From the NCBI GenBank assembly GCA_937983015.1, contig CALKAK010000024.1:1-21078 (forward strand): a stretch of 21,078 bases of DNA. The letters run 5' to 3'. The position numbers and the translations under genes are program-made. Under the pieces are notes generated by a model. It had not been told where the DNA came from. It searched no databases and saw only the letters and a list, made by a program, of their open reading frames with translations. The first letter of the stretch is position 1. Every line of letters begins with the position of its first letter. Positions 14,321-21,078 of this stretch are shown in pieces. The stretch is from an uncultured Bacillaceae bacterium. GTDB taxonomy: Bacteria; Bacillota; Bacilli; Bacillales; Caldibacillaceae.

Positions 14321-15280
14321 TTGAAGAGAATTGGTATTTTGACAAGTGGTGGCGATTCTCCAGGAATGAACGCTGCAATACGTGCGGTCGTCCGTAAAGG
14401 GATCTACCATAATCTTGAAGTAATCGGTATTTATAACGGTTATCATGGTTTACTCCACGAAAATTTCGAGAGATTAGAATTAGGTTCAGTCGGTGATATT
14501 ATCCATCGCGGCGGAACCATTCTTCGTTCCGCTAGATTACCTGAGTTCGCAAGATTAGAAGTGCAGAAGGAAGCAAAAGAAATACTCGCTAAACACGGAA
14601 TCGAAGGATTGATCGTGATCGGTGGTGACGGTTCCTATCGCGGAGCGGAAGCCTTGACAAAATTGGGCGTTCCTTGTGTTGCTGTTCCGGGAACGATCGA
14701 TAATGATATTGGTGGAACCGATTTTTCCATCGGATTCGATACCGCACTCAATACGGTTATAAATGCGATTGACAAAATTCGCGATACCGCTTCATCCCAT
14801 GAACGAATTTTTGTTATTGAAGTGATGGGGCGAAATTCAGGGTTCATCGCCTTATGGGCAGGTCTAGCAGGCGGTGCTGAAACGATTCTTATTCCGGAAG
14901 TAAAAGAAGATTTCGCGGATATTATCGATCGTTTGCAACATGGATATAAGCGTGGAAAAAAACACAGTATAATAATAGTCGCTGAAGGGGTCATGAGCGG
15001 TTATGAATTTGCTAATAAATTAAAGGAAACGATGGAAACGGATGTGCGTGTTTCCGTACTCGGCCATATCCAGCGTGGTGGGACCCCTACCGTTCGCGAC
15101 CGGGTCCTGGCTTCCAGACTTGGCGCTCGAGCCGTTGAATTATTGCTGGAAGGTAAAGGCGGCCTGGCAGTAGGTGAGATTAATAATCAAATCGTGGCAA
15201 CAACGATTTCCGATGCGTTACAACAATCACGTAAAATCGATGAAAAAATGTATGAGCTTTCGAAGGAATTATCCATTTAA
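14321..15280 (+). CDS. pfkA: ATP-dependent 6-phosphofructokinase
   Basis: Commits glucose to glycolysis by phosphorylating fructose 6-phosphate with ATP; bacterial homotetramer, inhibited by PEP and activated by ADP. From TTG 14321 it has 319 residues, the B. subtilis length, starting MKRIGILTSGGDSPGMNAA. It shows GGDGSYRGA (ATP and magnesium), catalytic TIDND, GFDTALNT, MGRNSGFIALWAGLAGGAE, AEGV and RVSVLGHIQRGG. The allosteric-site basic residues near the N-terminus are kept. One small change: DIGGTD where DIPGTD is usual, just after the catalytic aspartates. The start is ambiguous. GGTGA (14311-14315) is five bases from the TTG but two from ATG 14318, which would add one residue. It is 18 bases upstream of pyk, and the two form an operon. 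Confidence 0.96.
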   Translation: MKRIGILTSGGDSPGMNAAIRAVVRKGIYHNLEVIGIYNGYHGLLHENFERLELGSVGDIIHRGGTILRSARLPEFARLEVQKEAKEILAKHGIEGLIVIGGDGSYRGAEALTKLGVPCVAVPGTIDNDIGGTDFSIGFDTALNTVINAIDKIRDTASSHERIFVIEVMGRNSGFIALWAGLAGGAETILIPEVKEDFADIIDRLQHGYKRGKKHSIIIVAEGVMSGYEFANKLKETMETDVRVSVLGHIQRGGTPTVRDRVLASRLGARAVELLLEGKGGLAVGEINNQIVATTISDALQQSRKIDEKMYELSKELSI

Positions 15281-15298
15281 GATTTAGGAGGAAATTTG

Positions 15299-17059
15299 AT
15301 GAGAAAAACGAAAATCGTTTGTACCATTGGACCAGCTAGTGAGTCGGTCGAAACGTTAGTACAATTGATCGAAGCGGGAATGAATGTGGCACGACTCAAT
15401 TTCTCCCACGGTGATTATGAGGAACACGCTGCACGTATTAGAAATATCCGAGAAGCAGAAAAAATAACCGGAAAAAATGTTGCGATTTTATTAGATACAA
15501 AGGGCCCGGAAATTCGTACCCATGATATGGAAAATGGCGCCATCGAACTTAAAGCCGGGAATACCATTATCATTTCTATGGAAGAAGTCTTAGGTACAGA
15601 AGAAAAATTCTCCGTTACATATGCCGGACTCATTAATGATGTTCATATTGGTTCTAGAATCTTACTCGATGATGGTCTGATCGAATTAGAGGTCCTCGAA
15701 ATTGATAAGGAAAAAAATGAAATTGTAACGCGCATCTTAAATAATGGTGTTTTGAAGAACAAAAAAAGTGTCAACATACCGGGAGTTTCTATCAATTTAC
15801 CAGGGATTACCGAAAAAGATGCGAACGATATCATTTTCGGGATCGAACATGATATCGACTTCATCGCGGCTTCCTTTGTAAGACGTCCGTCCGATGTTTT
15901 AGAAATTCGCGAACTATTGGAAAAACATAATGCCGAACATATTCACATCATCCCGAAAATTGAAAACCAGGAAGGTGTGGATAATATCGACCAGATTCTC
16001 GCGGTTAGCGATGGCTTAATGGTTGCCCGTGGGGATCTTGGCGTGGAAATACCAGCAGAGGAAGTACCGCTTGTACAAAAATTATTAATTCGTAAATGTA
16101 ATAATCACGGGAAGCCGGTTATTACCGCAACACAAATGCTCGATTCCATGCAACGCAATCCCCGTCCTACAAGAGCGGAAGCGAGTGACGTCGCCAATGC
16201 GATATTAGATGGCACAGATGCGATCATGCTTTCCGGAGAAACCGCTGCCGGTAAATATCCTGTAGAAGCGGTTAAAACCATGCATCGTATCGCTTTACGA
16301 GCGGAAAGTGCTTTGAATCATAAGGAGATCTTGTCTGTCCGTAGTAAAGAAACGGAACATAATATGACAGATGCTATTTGTCAATCCGTAGCACATACGG
16401 TGATCAATCTCGATATCGATGCGATCATCACCCCGACAGAAAGTGGTTTTACGACACGAAACATTTCCAAATACCGTCCGAAAGCACCGATCATCGCTGT
16501 TACAAGTCAACCGAAAACATATAAACAGCTCACTCTGGCATGGGGCGTCTACCCTGTAATGAGTAAACGTTGCACCACTACAGATGAAATGCTTGAAGAA
16601 TCCATTAAAAGAGCGTTAACAACCGGTATCGTAAAACATGGCGACCGGGTAGTTATTACAGCTGGTGTTCCTGTCGGTGAAGCGGGAACAACGAATATCA
16701 TGAAAATTCATGTTGTCGGAAATGTTTTAGCGAAAGGGCAAGGAATCGGTAGAAAAACGACTTTTGGAAAAGTAGTCGTCGCAAATAATGCAAAAGAAGC
16801 CGAGGAAAAAGTTACTGCAGGTTCCATTCTGGTAACGAAGGCAACGGACAGTGATATGGTTAAAGCGATCGAAAAATGCAATGCGATCATTGCGGTTGAG
16901 GGTGGATTAACCAGTCACGCTGCTGTCGTGGGATTGAATCTCGGTATACCGGTGATCGTCGGTGTCGAAAATGCCCTGGAAGTCTTGAAAGATGGACAGG
17001 AAATCACGGTAGATGCTTCAAGTGGCTTGATTTACGAAGGGCATGCGAGCGTCTTATAA
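15299..17059 (+). CDS. pyk: Pyruvate kinase
   Basis: Last step of glycolysis: transfers phosphate from PEP to ADP to give pyruvate and ATP. It has 586 residues. The TIM-barrel A domain (1-70 and about 170-340) starts RKTKIVCTIGPAS and has NFSHGD, catalytic K220 (IIPKIENQEG) and MVARGDLGVEIP. The B domain (about 70-170) caps it, and the C domain (about 350-470) is the effector region. An extra C-terminal PEP-utiliser-like domain (about 475-586) holds GGLTSHAAVVG with the conserved His, as in Bacillus and Geobacillus enzymes. The ATG is seven bases after AGGAGG (15286-15291); the TTG just before it is not needed. It is co-transcribed with pfkA and ends at a very strong terminator. Confidence 0.98.
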   Translation: MRKTKIVCTIGPASESVETLVQLIEAGMNVARLNFSHGDYEEHAARIRNIREAEKITGKNVAILLDTKGPEIRTHDMENGAIELKAGNTIIISMEEVLGTEEKFSVTYAGLINDVHIGSRILLDDGLIELEVLEIDKEKNEIVTRILNNGVLKNKKSVNIPGVSINLPGITEKDANDIIFGIEHDIDFIAASFVRRPSDVLEIRELLEKHNAEHIHIIPKIENQEGVDNIDQILAVSDGLMVARGDLGVEIPAEEVPLVQKLLIRKCNNHGKPVITATQMLDSMQRNPRPTRAEASDVANAILDGTDAIMLSGETAAGKYPVEAVKTMHRIALRAESALNHKEILSVRSKETEHNMTDAICQSVAHTVINLDIDAIITPTESGFTTRNISKYRPKAPIIAVTSQPKTYKQLTLAWGVYPVMSKRCTTTDEMLEESIKRALTTGIVKHGDRVVITAGVPVGEAGTTNIMKIHVVGNVLAKGQGIGRKTTFGKVVVANNAKEAEEKVTAGSILVTKATDSDMVKAIEKCNAIIAVEGGLTSHAAVVGLNLGIPVIVGVENALEVLKDGQEITVDASSGLIYEGHASVL

Positions 17060-17069
17060 TAACTTCAAA

Positions 17070-17106
17070 AAAGATCGGCCCGGTGATTAAAACCGGGCCG
17101 ATCTTT
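17070..17106. terminator. Bidirectional terminator between pyk and ytvI
   Basis: A perfect 15-base-pair stem (arms 17070-17084 and 17092-17106) with a GATTAAA loop and a GC-rich core. On the minus strand it is followed by TTTTTGAAG, a proper T tract for ytvI. On the plus strand only the three T of the arm follow, but the stem is strong. Confidence 0.88.
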
Positions 17107-17130
17107 ACTGTAAAGAAATTTTTTATTCAA

Positions 17131-18243
17131 TCACTTACCTTGGATAAATTTCCAAATATCGGCAAGGACGCCGGTTTTGTATAACGAGTGAATCAAGACG
17201 AAACACGCCGGAACGAGGATCACACCGGCCAGTCCAAAAACTTGCCAGCCGCCAAAAATCGCCAGTAATGTGAACAGGGGATTGATTCCGATATTTGTTG
17301 ATACGATTTTCGGTTCTATCAATTGCCGGGTTACAATAATGACGATGAAGAGAACGAATAAACCGAGAGCCATCGCGTGGTTATTAACGAGCCATTCATA
17401 AATCATCCAGGGCACAAAGACGATTCCCGGACCGAGGAAAGGGATGAGGTCAAGGAACCCGATCATCACCGCCAATAACAAGGGATAGTCTGATTTTAAA
17501 ATAAGTAATCCTGTAAAAACGATGACACCCGATATAACGATGATCGTAAGCTGAGCTCGCACATAACCGAATAAAGCCCTGCGCAAATTATAAAATACCA
17601 TCAAACTACGTTCTCGAGCGATCTGCGGTAGATAGCGATCGAATGTTCGTTTTAGTTTGTACCAATCACTGCTGATAAAAAATGTAGCGATAATCGTAAA
17701 AAGAAGGACGGTGAAAGCTTTTGGTAGCCAGGATAAGAAACCGGTCATTTTTGATAGGATCGTTTGTAAACCGAAAATAATCTGACCGACAAAATCACTA
17801 AAAAGGTCATTGAGTTGCATGGAAAGCGAATAACCGTATCGATTGTTTTCACCACTAATATTGTTTACGATTAGTTGAATTTTCGGCAGAATCTGTTCCA
17901 CAAAAAGATTCTCAATCGTGGTAAAAATTTCTTCCAGATGATGGGGAGCGCGTTTCGATAAATATTCGGTAATGGCGATCAATTCAGTCACGAACAGGGT
18001 AATGATTCCCAGCAATACACTCATAAGGCTAATTAAGACGATCAATACCGCAAGCTGTCGTGGCATTCTTCCCCTATATTGGAGAAAATTGACTAATGGA
18101 TTGATTAATAGTGCCACAACCCAAGCGAAGATTAGCGAAATAATTACGGTGGATAAAAAATAAAATAGAATCATGAAAACCAGAAATGCGGTGAAGAAAA
18201 GAAGAGAACGTTTTATGATCCGGAAATTTTTTTCTGTAAGCAA
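17131..18243 (-). CDS. ytvI: YtvI, AI-2E transporter / PerM family membrane protein
   Basis: Polytopic membrane protein of 370 residues in the AI-2E/PerM (UPF0118) family, close to the sporulation-linked YtvI group. Hydrophobic helices lie at about 10-45 and 63-85 near the N-terminus, and several more lie from about 155 to 355, separated by an amphipathic stretch. The family-typical GFLDLIPFLGPGIVFVPW stretch is present. The substrate is not known. The start is TTG (18243) with AGGAGG six bases upstream. It has a candidate promoter at 18394-18422 and converges with pyk. The position next to pyk and divergent from citZ is as in B. subtilis. Confidence 0.92.
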   Translation of the reverse strand: MLTEKNFRIIKRSLLFFTAFLVFMILFYFLSTVIISLIFAWVVALLINPLVNFLQYRGRMPRQLAVLIVLISLMSVLLGIITLFVTELIAITEYLSKRAPHHLEEIFTTIENLFVEQILPKIQLIVNNISGENNRYGYSLSMQLNDLFSDFVGQIIFGLQTILSKMTGFLSWLPKAFTVLLFTIIATFFISSDWYKLKRTFDRYLPQIARERSLMVFYNLRRALFGYVRAQLTIIVISGVIVFTGLLILKSDYPLLLAVMIGFLDLIPFLGPGIVFVPWMIYEWLVNNHAMALGLFVLFIVIIVTRQLIEPKIVSTNIGINPLFTLLAIFGGWQVFGLAGVILVPACFVLIHSLYKTGVLADIWKFIQGK

Positions 18244-18359
18244 TGCGGTCCTCCTATCCTCTTGAACTTGCGATCTACCGCACGGTTCAGACTCTCAAAA
18301 GTGCCAACAAGACCTGTCCCTGCTCTCATAGATTCATATGCAGATTCCTCTCTTCGCAT
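18213..18359 (-). CDS. Possible 48-residue leader ORF upstream of ytvI
   Basis: A frame running from ATG 18359 to TAA 18213 overlaps the first 31 bases of ytvI in a different frame. The product starts MRREESAYESMRAG, is soluble-looking and basic near the end, and has no family that I recognise. It begins about 28 bases after the predicted start point of the 18394-18422 promoter, which favours translation. Its ribosome binding site (AAAGAG, two bases from the ATG) is poor, which argues against. It could be chance. Confidence 0.2.
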   Translation of the reverse strand: MRREESAYESMRAGTGLVGTFESLNRAVDRKFKRIGGPHCLQKKISGS

Positions 18360-18393
18360 AACTCTTTACGGAAAAAATCTTATAATTTTTCCC

Positions 18394-18422
18394 AATATAA
18401 GTTCGATTAAAAATTTTATCAA
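18394..18422 (-). promoter_or_regulatory. Candidate sigma-A promoter of ytvI
   Basis: On the minus strand, TTGATA (18422-18417) and TATATT (18399-18394) are spaced by 17 bases. The leader to the TTG of ytvI would be about 145 bases. Confidence 0.5.
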
Positions 18423-18483
18423 GGGAACATGTAAGAATTATCTGCAATAATCCATCATTTCTTGAGAAAATCATTTGTTATTC

Positions 18484-18493
18484 ACAAATTTGT
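18484..18493. promoter_or_regulatory. Palindrome upstream of the citZ promoter
   Basis: ACAAATTTGT is a perfect ten-base palindrome ending ten bases before the citZ -35 box, within the TTAT-rich stretch 18478-18501. In B. subtilis citZ is controlled by CcpC, a LysR-type repressor that binds upstream dyads. This could be such a site, but the ATAA/TTAT pattern is only partly met. Confidence 0.35.
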
Positions 18494-18502
18494 AATTATT
18501 AG

Positions 18503-18531
18503 TTCACAGCTTCTTAATATTTCGTTATAAT
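18503..18531 (+). promoter_or_regulatory. Sigma-A promoter of citZ
   Basis: TTCACA (18503-18508) and a perfect TATAAT (18526-18531) are spaced by exactly 17 bases. The start would be near 18538, leaving a leader of about 205 bases. Confidence 0.75.
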
Positions 18532-18574
18532 ATTAGCTAAATAATAAAAGTTTCGGATAAATCAGTCGGTTTTG

Positions 18575-18588
18575 TGTAAGCATTTTCT
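18575..18588 (+). promoter_or_regulatory. CcpA-binding cre site in the citZ leader
   Basis: TGTAAGCATTTTCT matches the cre consensus TGWAARCGYTWNCW at every position except one central base (A for G). It lies about 37-50 bases after the predicted start point. That position fits roadblock-type carbon catabolite repression, which is known for citZ in B. subtilis. Confidence 0.65.
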
Positions 18589-18742
18589 TTTTATTTTGCT
18601 TAACTTTTGTAATAAAATATGAATAGTGTTGCAAATAGATAAAATGAGAAAAAGGGAAAAATTCAGTGGTTGTTAAACTTCTTATGACTTGCTCATCCAT
18701 GATTATTTAAATTAGATAAATAGTTAAAGGGGAGAGGTTGCC

Positions 18743-19858
18743 ATGACCATAACGAAAGGTCTAGAAGGGGTAGTTGCTGCTGAATCAAAAATCAGTTCAA
18801 TCATCGATGATAAGTTAACATATGTTGGCTATGACATCGATGATTTGACAGAACATGCTTCTTTTGAAGAGGTCGTTTATTTACTCTGGCATAAGCGCTT
18901 GCCTAACAAGTACGAGCTTGAAGATTTTCGCCTGGAACTCATGAAAAATGCGGCACTTCCGGAAGAAGTCGTAGACCATATTCGCTCTGTACCGAAAGAG
19001 CATGTCCATCCGATGGCGGTACTGCGAACGGCCGTTTCGTTCCTCAGTTTGTTAGATGACGAGGCCGATGTCATGGATGAGGAAAGCAATTACAAGAAAG
19101 CACTTCGCATCCAGGCCAAAATTGGAACGATTGTAACCGCTTATGCTAGAATTAGAAAAGGTTTGGAGCCGAAAGAACCCAGAACCGACTTAAGCTATGC
19201 GGCTAATTTCTTATATATGTTGAAAGGTAAAGAGCCGGAAGCGATTGAAGAAGAAGCATTTAACAAGGCTCTCGTTTTACATGCTGATCATGAATTTAAT
19301 GCCTCCACATTCGCAAGCCGTGTTTGTGTCGCGACTTTATCGGATATCTATTCCGGAATCACCACGGCGATCGGAACATTGAAGGGACCGTTACATGGTG
19401 GTGCTAACGAGCAAGTCATGAGAATGTTGGATGAAATCGGTTCGATCGATAATGTTGAACCGTATATTTACGAGAAATTCGCCAAAAAAGAAAAGATCAT
19501 GGGCTTCGGTCATCGGGTTTATCGTAAGGGCGACCCGCGTGCCAAGCATTTAAAGGCGATGTCGGAAAAATTAACGAGATTAGTAGGTAAACCTGAACTT
19601 TACGAAATGTCTGTGAAGATCGAAGAGATCGTAACGAAGGAGAAAAATATTCCGGCAAACGTAGATTTTTATTCTGCTACGGTTTACCATAGTTTAGGTA
19701 TCGATACGGATTTATTCACACCGATTTTTGCAGTGAGCAGAACTTCCGGATGGTTGGCTCATATCTTAGAACAGTATGCCAATAATCGTTTGATCCGCCC
19801 GCGTGCGGAATACGTTGGCCCGGGTAAACGGGAATATGTAAAACTAGAAGATCGCTAA
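18743..19858 (+). CDS. citZ: Citrate synthase II
   Basis: Condenses acetyl-CoA and oxaloacetate to citrate, the entry step of the TCA cycle. The 371 residues match B. subtilis CitZ (372). The catalytic triad is H218 (GPLHGGANEQV), H257 (MGFGHRVY) and D308 (NVDFYSATVYH), all present. It has the short Gram-positive form without the N-terminal NADH-binding extension of proteobacterial enzymes. The ATG is eight bases from AAAGGGGAG. It is transcribed from the 18503 promoter with cre control and is followed by icd after 87 bases holding a weak hairpin. Together they form the head of the citZ-icd-mdh type cluster; mdh would lie beyond the window. Confidence 0.97.
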   Translation: MTITKGLEGVVAAESKISSIIDDKLTYVGYDIDDLTEHASFEEVVYLLWHKRLPNKYELEDFRLELMKNAALPEEVVDHIRSVPKEHVHPMAVLRTAVSFLSLLDDEADVMDEESNYKKALRIQAKIGTIVTAYARIRKGLEPKEPRTDLSYAANFLYMLKGKEPEAIEEEAFNKALVLHADHEFNASTFASRVCVATLSDIYSGITTAIGTLKGPLHGGANEQVMRMLDEIGSIDNVEPYIYEKFAKKEKIMGFGHRVYRKGDPRAKHLKAMSEKLTRLVGKPELYEMSVKIEEIVTKEKNIPANVDFYSATVYHSLGIDTDLFTPIFAVSRTSGWLAHILEQYANNRLIRPRAEYVGPGKREYVKLEDR

Positions 19859-19896
19859 ACTTAATTAAATTCATATTAAAAAAATAGCTCAATAGA

Positions 19897-19925
19897 GGTT
19901 AGGATTAATTCCTAGCCTTTATTTA
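19897..19925 (+). terminator. Weak attenuator-like hairpin between citZ and icd
   Basis: GGTTAGGA (19897-19904) pairs with TCCTAGCC (19910-19917), eight pairs with one G-U, around a TTAAT loop. It is followed by TTTATTTA. It would reduce, rather than block, read-through from citZ into icd. Confidence 0.55.
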
Positions 19926-19945
19926 AGAAAATGGAGGGGACATGA

Positions 19946-21078
19946 ATGACAAAACCAGAAAAAATAACCGTAAACAATGGAGAACTACAAGTACCTGATC
20001 ACCCGATCATTCCGTTTATCGAAGGAGATGGAACCGGTCCGGACATTTGGGCTGCCGCATCCCGCGTCTTTGACGCCAGCGTAGAGAAGGCTTACGGTGG
20101 AAAAAGAAAAATTCACTGGAAAGAAGTTTACGCGGGAGAGAAGGCATATAATATAACCGGAGAATGGTTACCACAGGAAACCCTTGATGTGATTCGCGAA
20201 CATATCATCGCAATCAAAGGACCTTTAACCACACCAGTCGGCGGTGGAATCCGTTCGTTAAACGTTGCTTTAAGACAGGAACTGGATCTATTCGTCTGCT
20301 TACGTCCTGTTCGTTGGTTCGAGGGTGTACCATCACCGGTTAAACGACCGCAAGATACCGATATGGTCATATTCCGGGAAAATACGGAAGATATTTATGC
20401 TGGTATAGAATGGCAAGCGGGCACACCTGAAGTGAAAAAAGTCATTCGTTTCTTACAAGAAGAAATGGGAGTCCAGAAGATTCGTTTCCCGGAAACTTCT
20501 GGTATAGGGATTAAACCGGTATCCAGAGAAGGAACGGAACGTCTCGTCCGTGCAGCCATCAATTACGCCATCCGCGAGGGTCGGAAATCCGTTACCCTTG
20601 TCCATAAGGGAAATATCATGAAGTTCACAGAAGGCGCTTTTAAAAACTGGGGTTACGAGCTAGCCGAAAGAGAATTCGGCGATAAAGTCTTTACATGGGC
20701 GGAATACGACCGGATCAAAGAAGAAAAGGGTGTAGATGCGGCGAATGATGCCCAGGCTAAAGCAGAAGCGGAAGGGAAAATTATCGTAAAAGATGTCATC
20801 GCCGATATTTTCTTACAACAAATCCTTACGAGACCACGTGAATTCGATGTCATCGCCACGATGAACTTAAATGGTGACTATATCTCCGATGCGCTAGCGG
20901 CACAAGTTGGTGGGATTGGAATCGCACCGGGTGCTAATATTAACTACGAAACCGGCCATGCCATTTTTGAAGCCACCCATGGAACAGCGCCGAAATACGC
21001 CGGTCTGGATAAGGTGAACCCTTCGTCGGTTATCCTATCTGGAGTTTTGATGTTACAACATATGGGCTGGCACGAAGC
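19946..21078 (+). CDS. icd: Isocitrate dehydrogenase (NADP), partial at window end
   Basis: Oxidatively decarboxylates isocitrate to 2-oxoglutarate with NADP. The frame runs open to the last base, so 377 codons are seen. B. subtilis Icd has 423, hence about 45 residues are missing beyond the window. It starts MTKPEKITVNNGEL and has IEGDGTGPDIW, substrate-binding S104 in IRSLNVALRQ (the site phosphorylated in E. coli), the tyrosine in RENTEDIYAGIEW, LVHKGNIMKFTEGAF, MNLNGDYISDALAAQVGG, and HGTAPKYAG, whose Lys-Tyr pair marks NADP use. The ATG at 19946 has GGAGGGGA upstream at good spacing; ATG 19942 is out of frame. It is the second gene of the citZ operon. Confidence 0.96.
   Translation, partial: MTKPEKITVNNGELQVPDHPIIPFIEGDGTGPDIWAAASRVFDASVEKAYGGKRKIHWKEVYAGEKAYNITGEWLPQETLDVIREHIIAIKGPLTTPVGGGIRSLNVALRQELDLFVCLRPVRWFEGVPSPVKRPQDTDMVIFRENTEDIYAGIEWQAGTPEVKKVIRFLQEEMGVQKIRFPETSGIGIKPVSREGTERLVRAAINYAIREGRKSVTLVHKGNIMKFTEGAFKNWGYELAEREFGDKVFTWAEYDRIKEEKGVDAANDAQAKAEAEGKIIVKDVIADIFLQQILTRPREFDVIATMNLNGDYISDALAAQVGGIGIAPGANINYETGHAIFEATHGTAPKYAGLDKVNPSSVILSGVLMLQHMGWHE

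Larger units (their letters stand above)
18244..18742. other. Intergenic region between ytvI and citZ
   Basis: About 500 bases with divergent promoters. The left part (to about 18360) is less AT-rich than the rest and holds the possible leader ORF. The right part holds the palindrome, sigma-A promoter and cre of citZ, and a 12-base inverted repeat TTTCTTGAGAAA (18458-18469). A plus-strand frame at 18262-18450 has no ribosome binding site and is not called. The genes found between ytvI and citZ in B. subtilis (fxsA/ytzA and ytwI) are absent. Confidence 0.6.

Noticed and set aside
18262..18450. Plus-strand frame of 62 codons upstream of citZ
   Set aside because: No ribosome binding site, no recognisable domain, and it lies upstream of the citZ promoter across the divergent ytvI promoter.
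1..21078. CRISPR arrays, tRNA or rRNA genes, insertion sequences, phage genes, defence systems
   Set aside because: Looked for on both strands: no regularly spaced repeats, no cloverleaf with CCA or GTTCRANNC-type arm, no transposase, integrase or nuclease-toxin genes. The window is core metabolism and replication.

Overview
The window is a chromosomal core region of a Firmicute of the family Bacillaceae. Gene content, gene order, full-length Shine-Dalgarno sites, a CcpA-type cre site, a SOS (LexA/DinR) box and sporulation genes (ytrH, ytrI, ytvI) all point there. Many products have almost the same length and catalytic numbering as their Bacillus subtilis counterparts (Ald K74/H95/D269, Icd S104, PfkA 319 aa, NrnA 318 aa). 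I cannot name the species. The dnaE-accDA-pfkA-pyk-ytvI-citZ-icd order is the familiar one of Bacillus and Geobacillus. The region looks vertically inherited: I see no phage, insertion sequence, CRISPR array, tRNA or rRNA gene.

Layout: (1) 1-3431: alanine dehydrogenase (ald, +), converging on an M24 Xaa-Pro peptidase (-), then a divergent metallo-hydrolase of the YtkL family (+). (2) 3432-6628: a small two-helix membrane protein, the HTH/DRTGG/CBS/hot-dog protein YtoI (+), the small membrane protein YtpI (-), and the nanoRNase/pAp phosphatase NrnA (+). (3) 6629-7939: an intergenic stretch with an orphan LexA box, the sporulation pair ytrH-ytrI (-), and a divergent promoter region. (4) 7940-14041: DNA polymerase III DnaE, a FadR-like GntR regulator with a perfect operator in its own leader, and accD-accA for the acetyl-CoA carboxylase carboxyltransferase. 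(5) 14042-17106: the glycolytic pair pfkA-pyk behind a long leader, closed by a bidirectional terminator. (6) 17131-18450: ytvI (-). (7) 18484-end: citZ with a sigma-A promoter and a cre site, an attenuator-like hairpin, then icd cut by the window end.

The metabolic genes form one logical set. PfkA and Pyk make pyruvate, AccDA commits acetyl-CoA to fatty acid synthesis, CitZ and Icd carry acetyl-CoA and oxaloacetate into the TCA cycle, and Ald links alanine to pyruvate. The malic enzyme gene (ytsJ) that lies between dnaE and accD in B. subtilis is absent here; the regulator occupies that interval. The genes that sit between ytvI and citZ in B. subtilis are missing too.

No clear new multi-gene system is visible. 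The observations most worth a second look are regulatory: the orphan LexA box (6761-6774), the FadR-type operator in the GntR leader together with the degraded FCD metal site of that regulator, the cre and palindrome of citZ, the long pfkA leader, and the repeated use of TTG start codons behind GGTGA-type ribosome binding sites.
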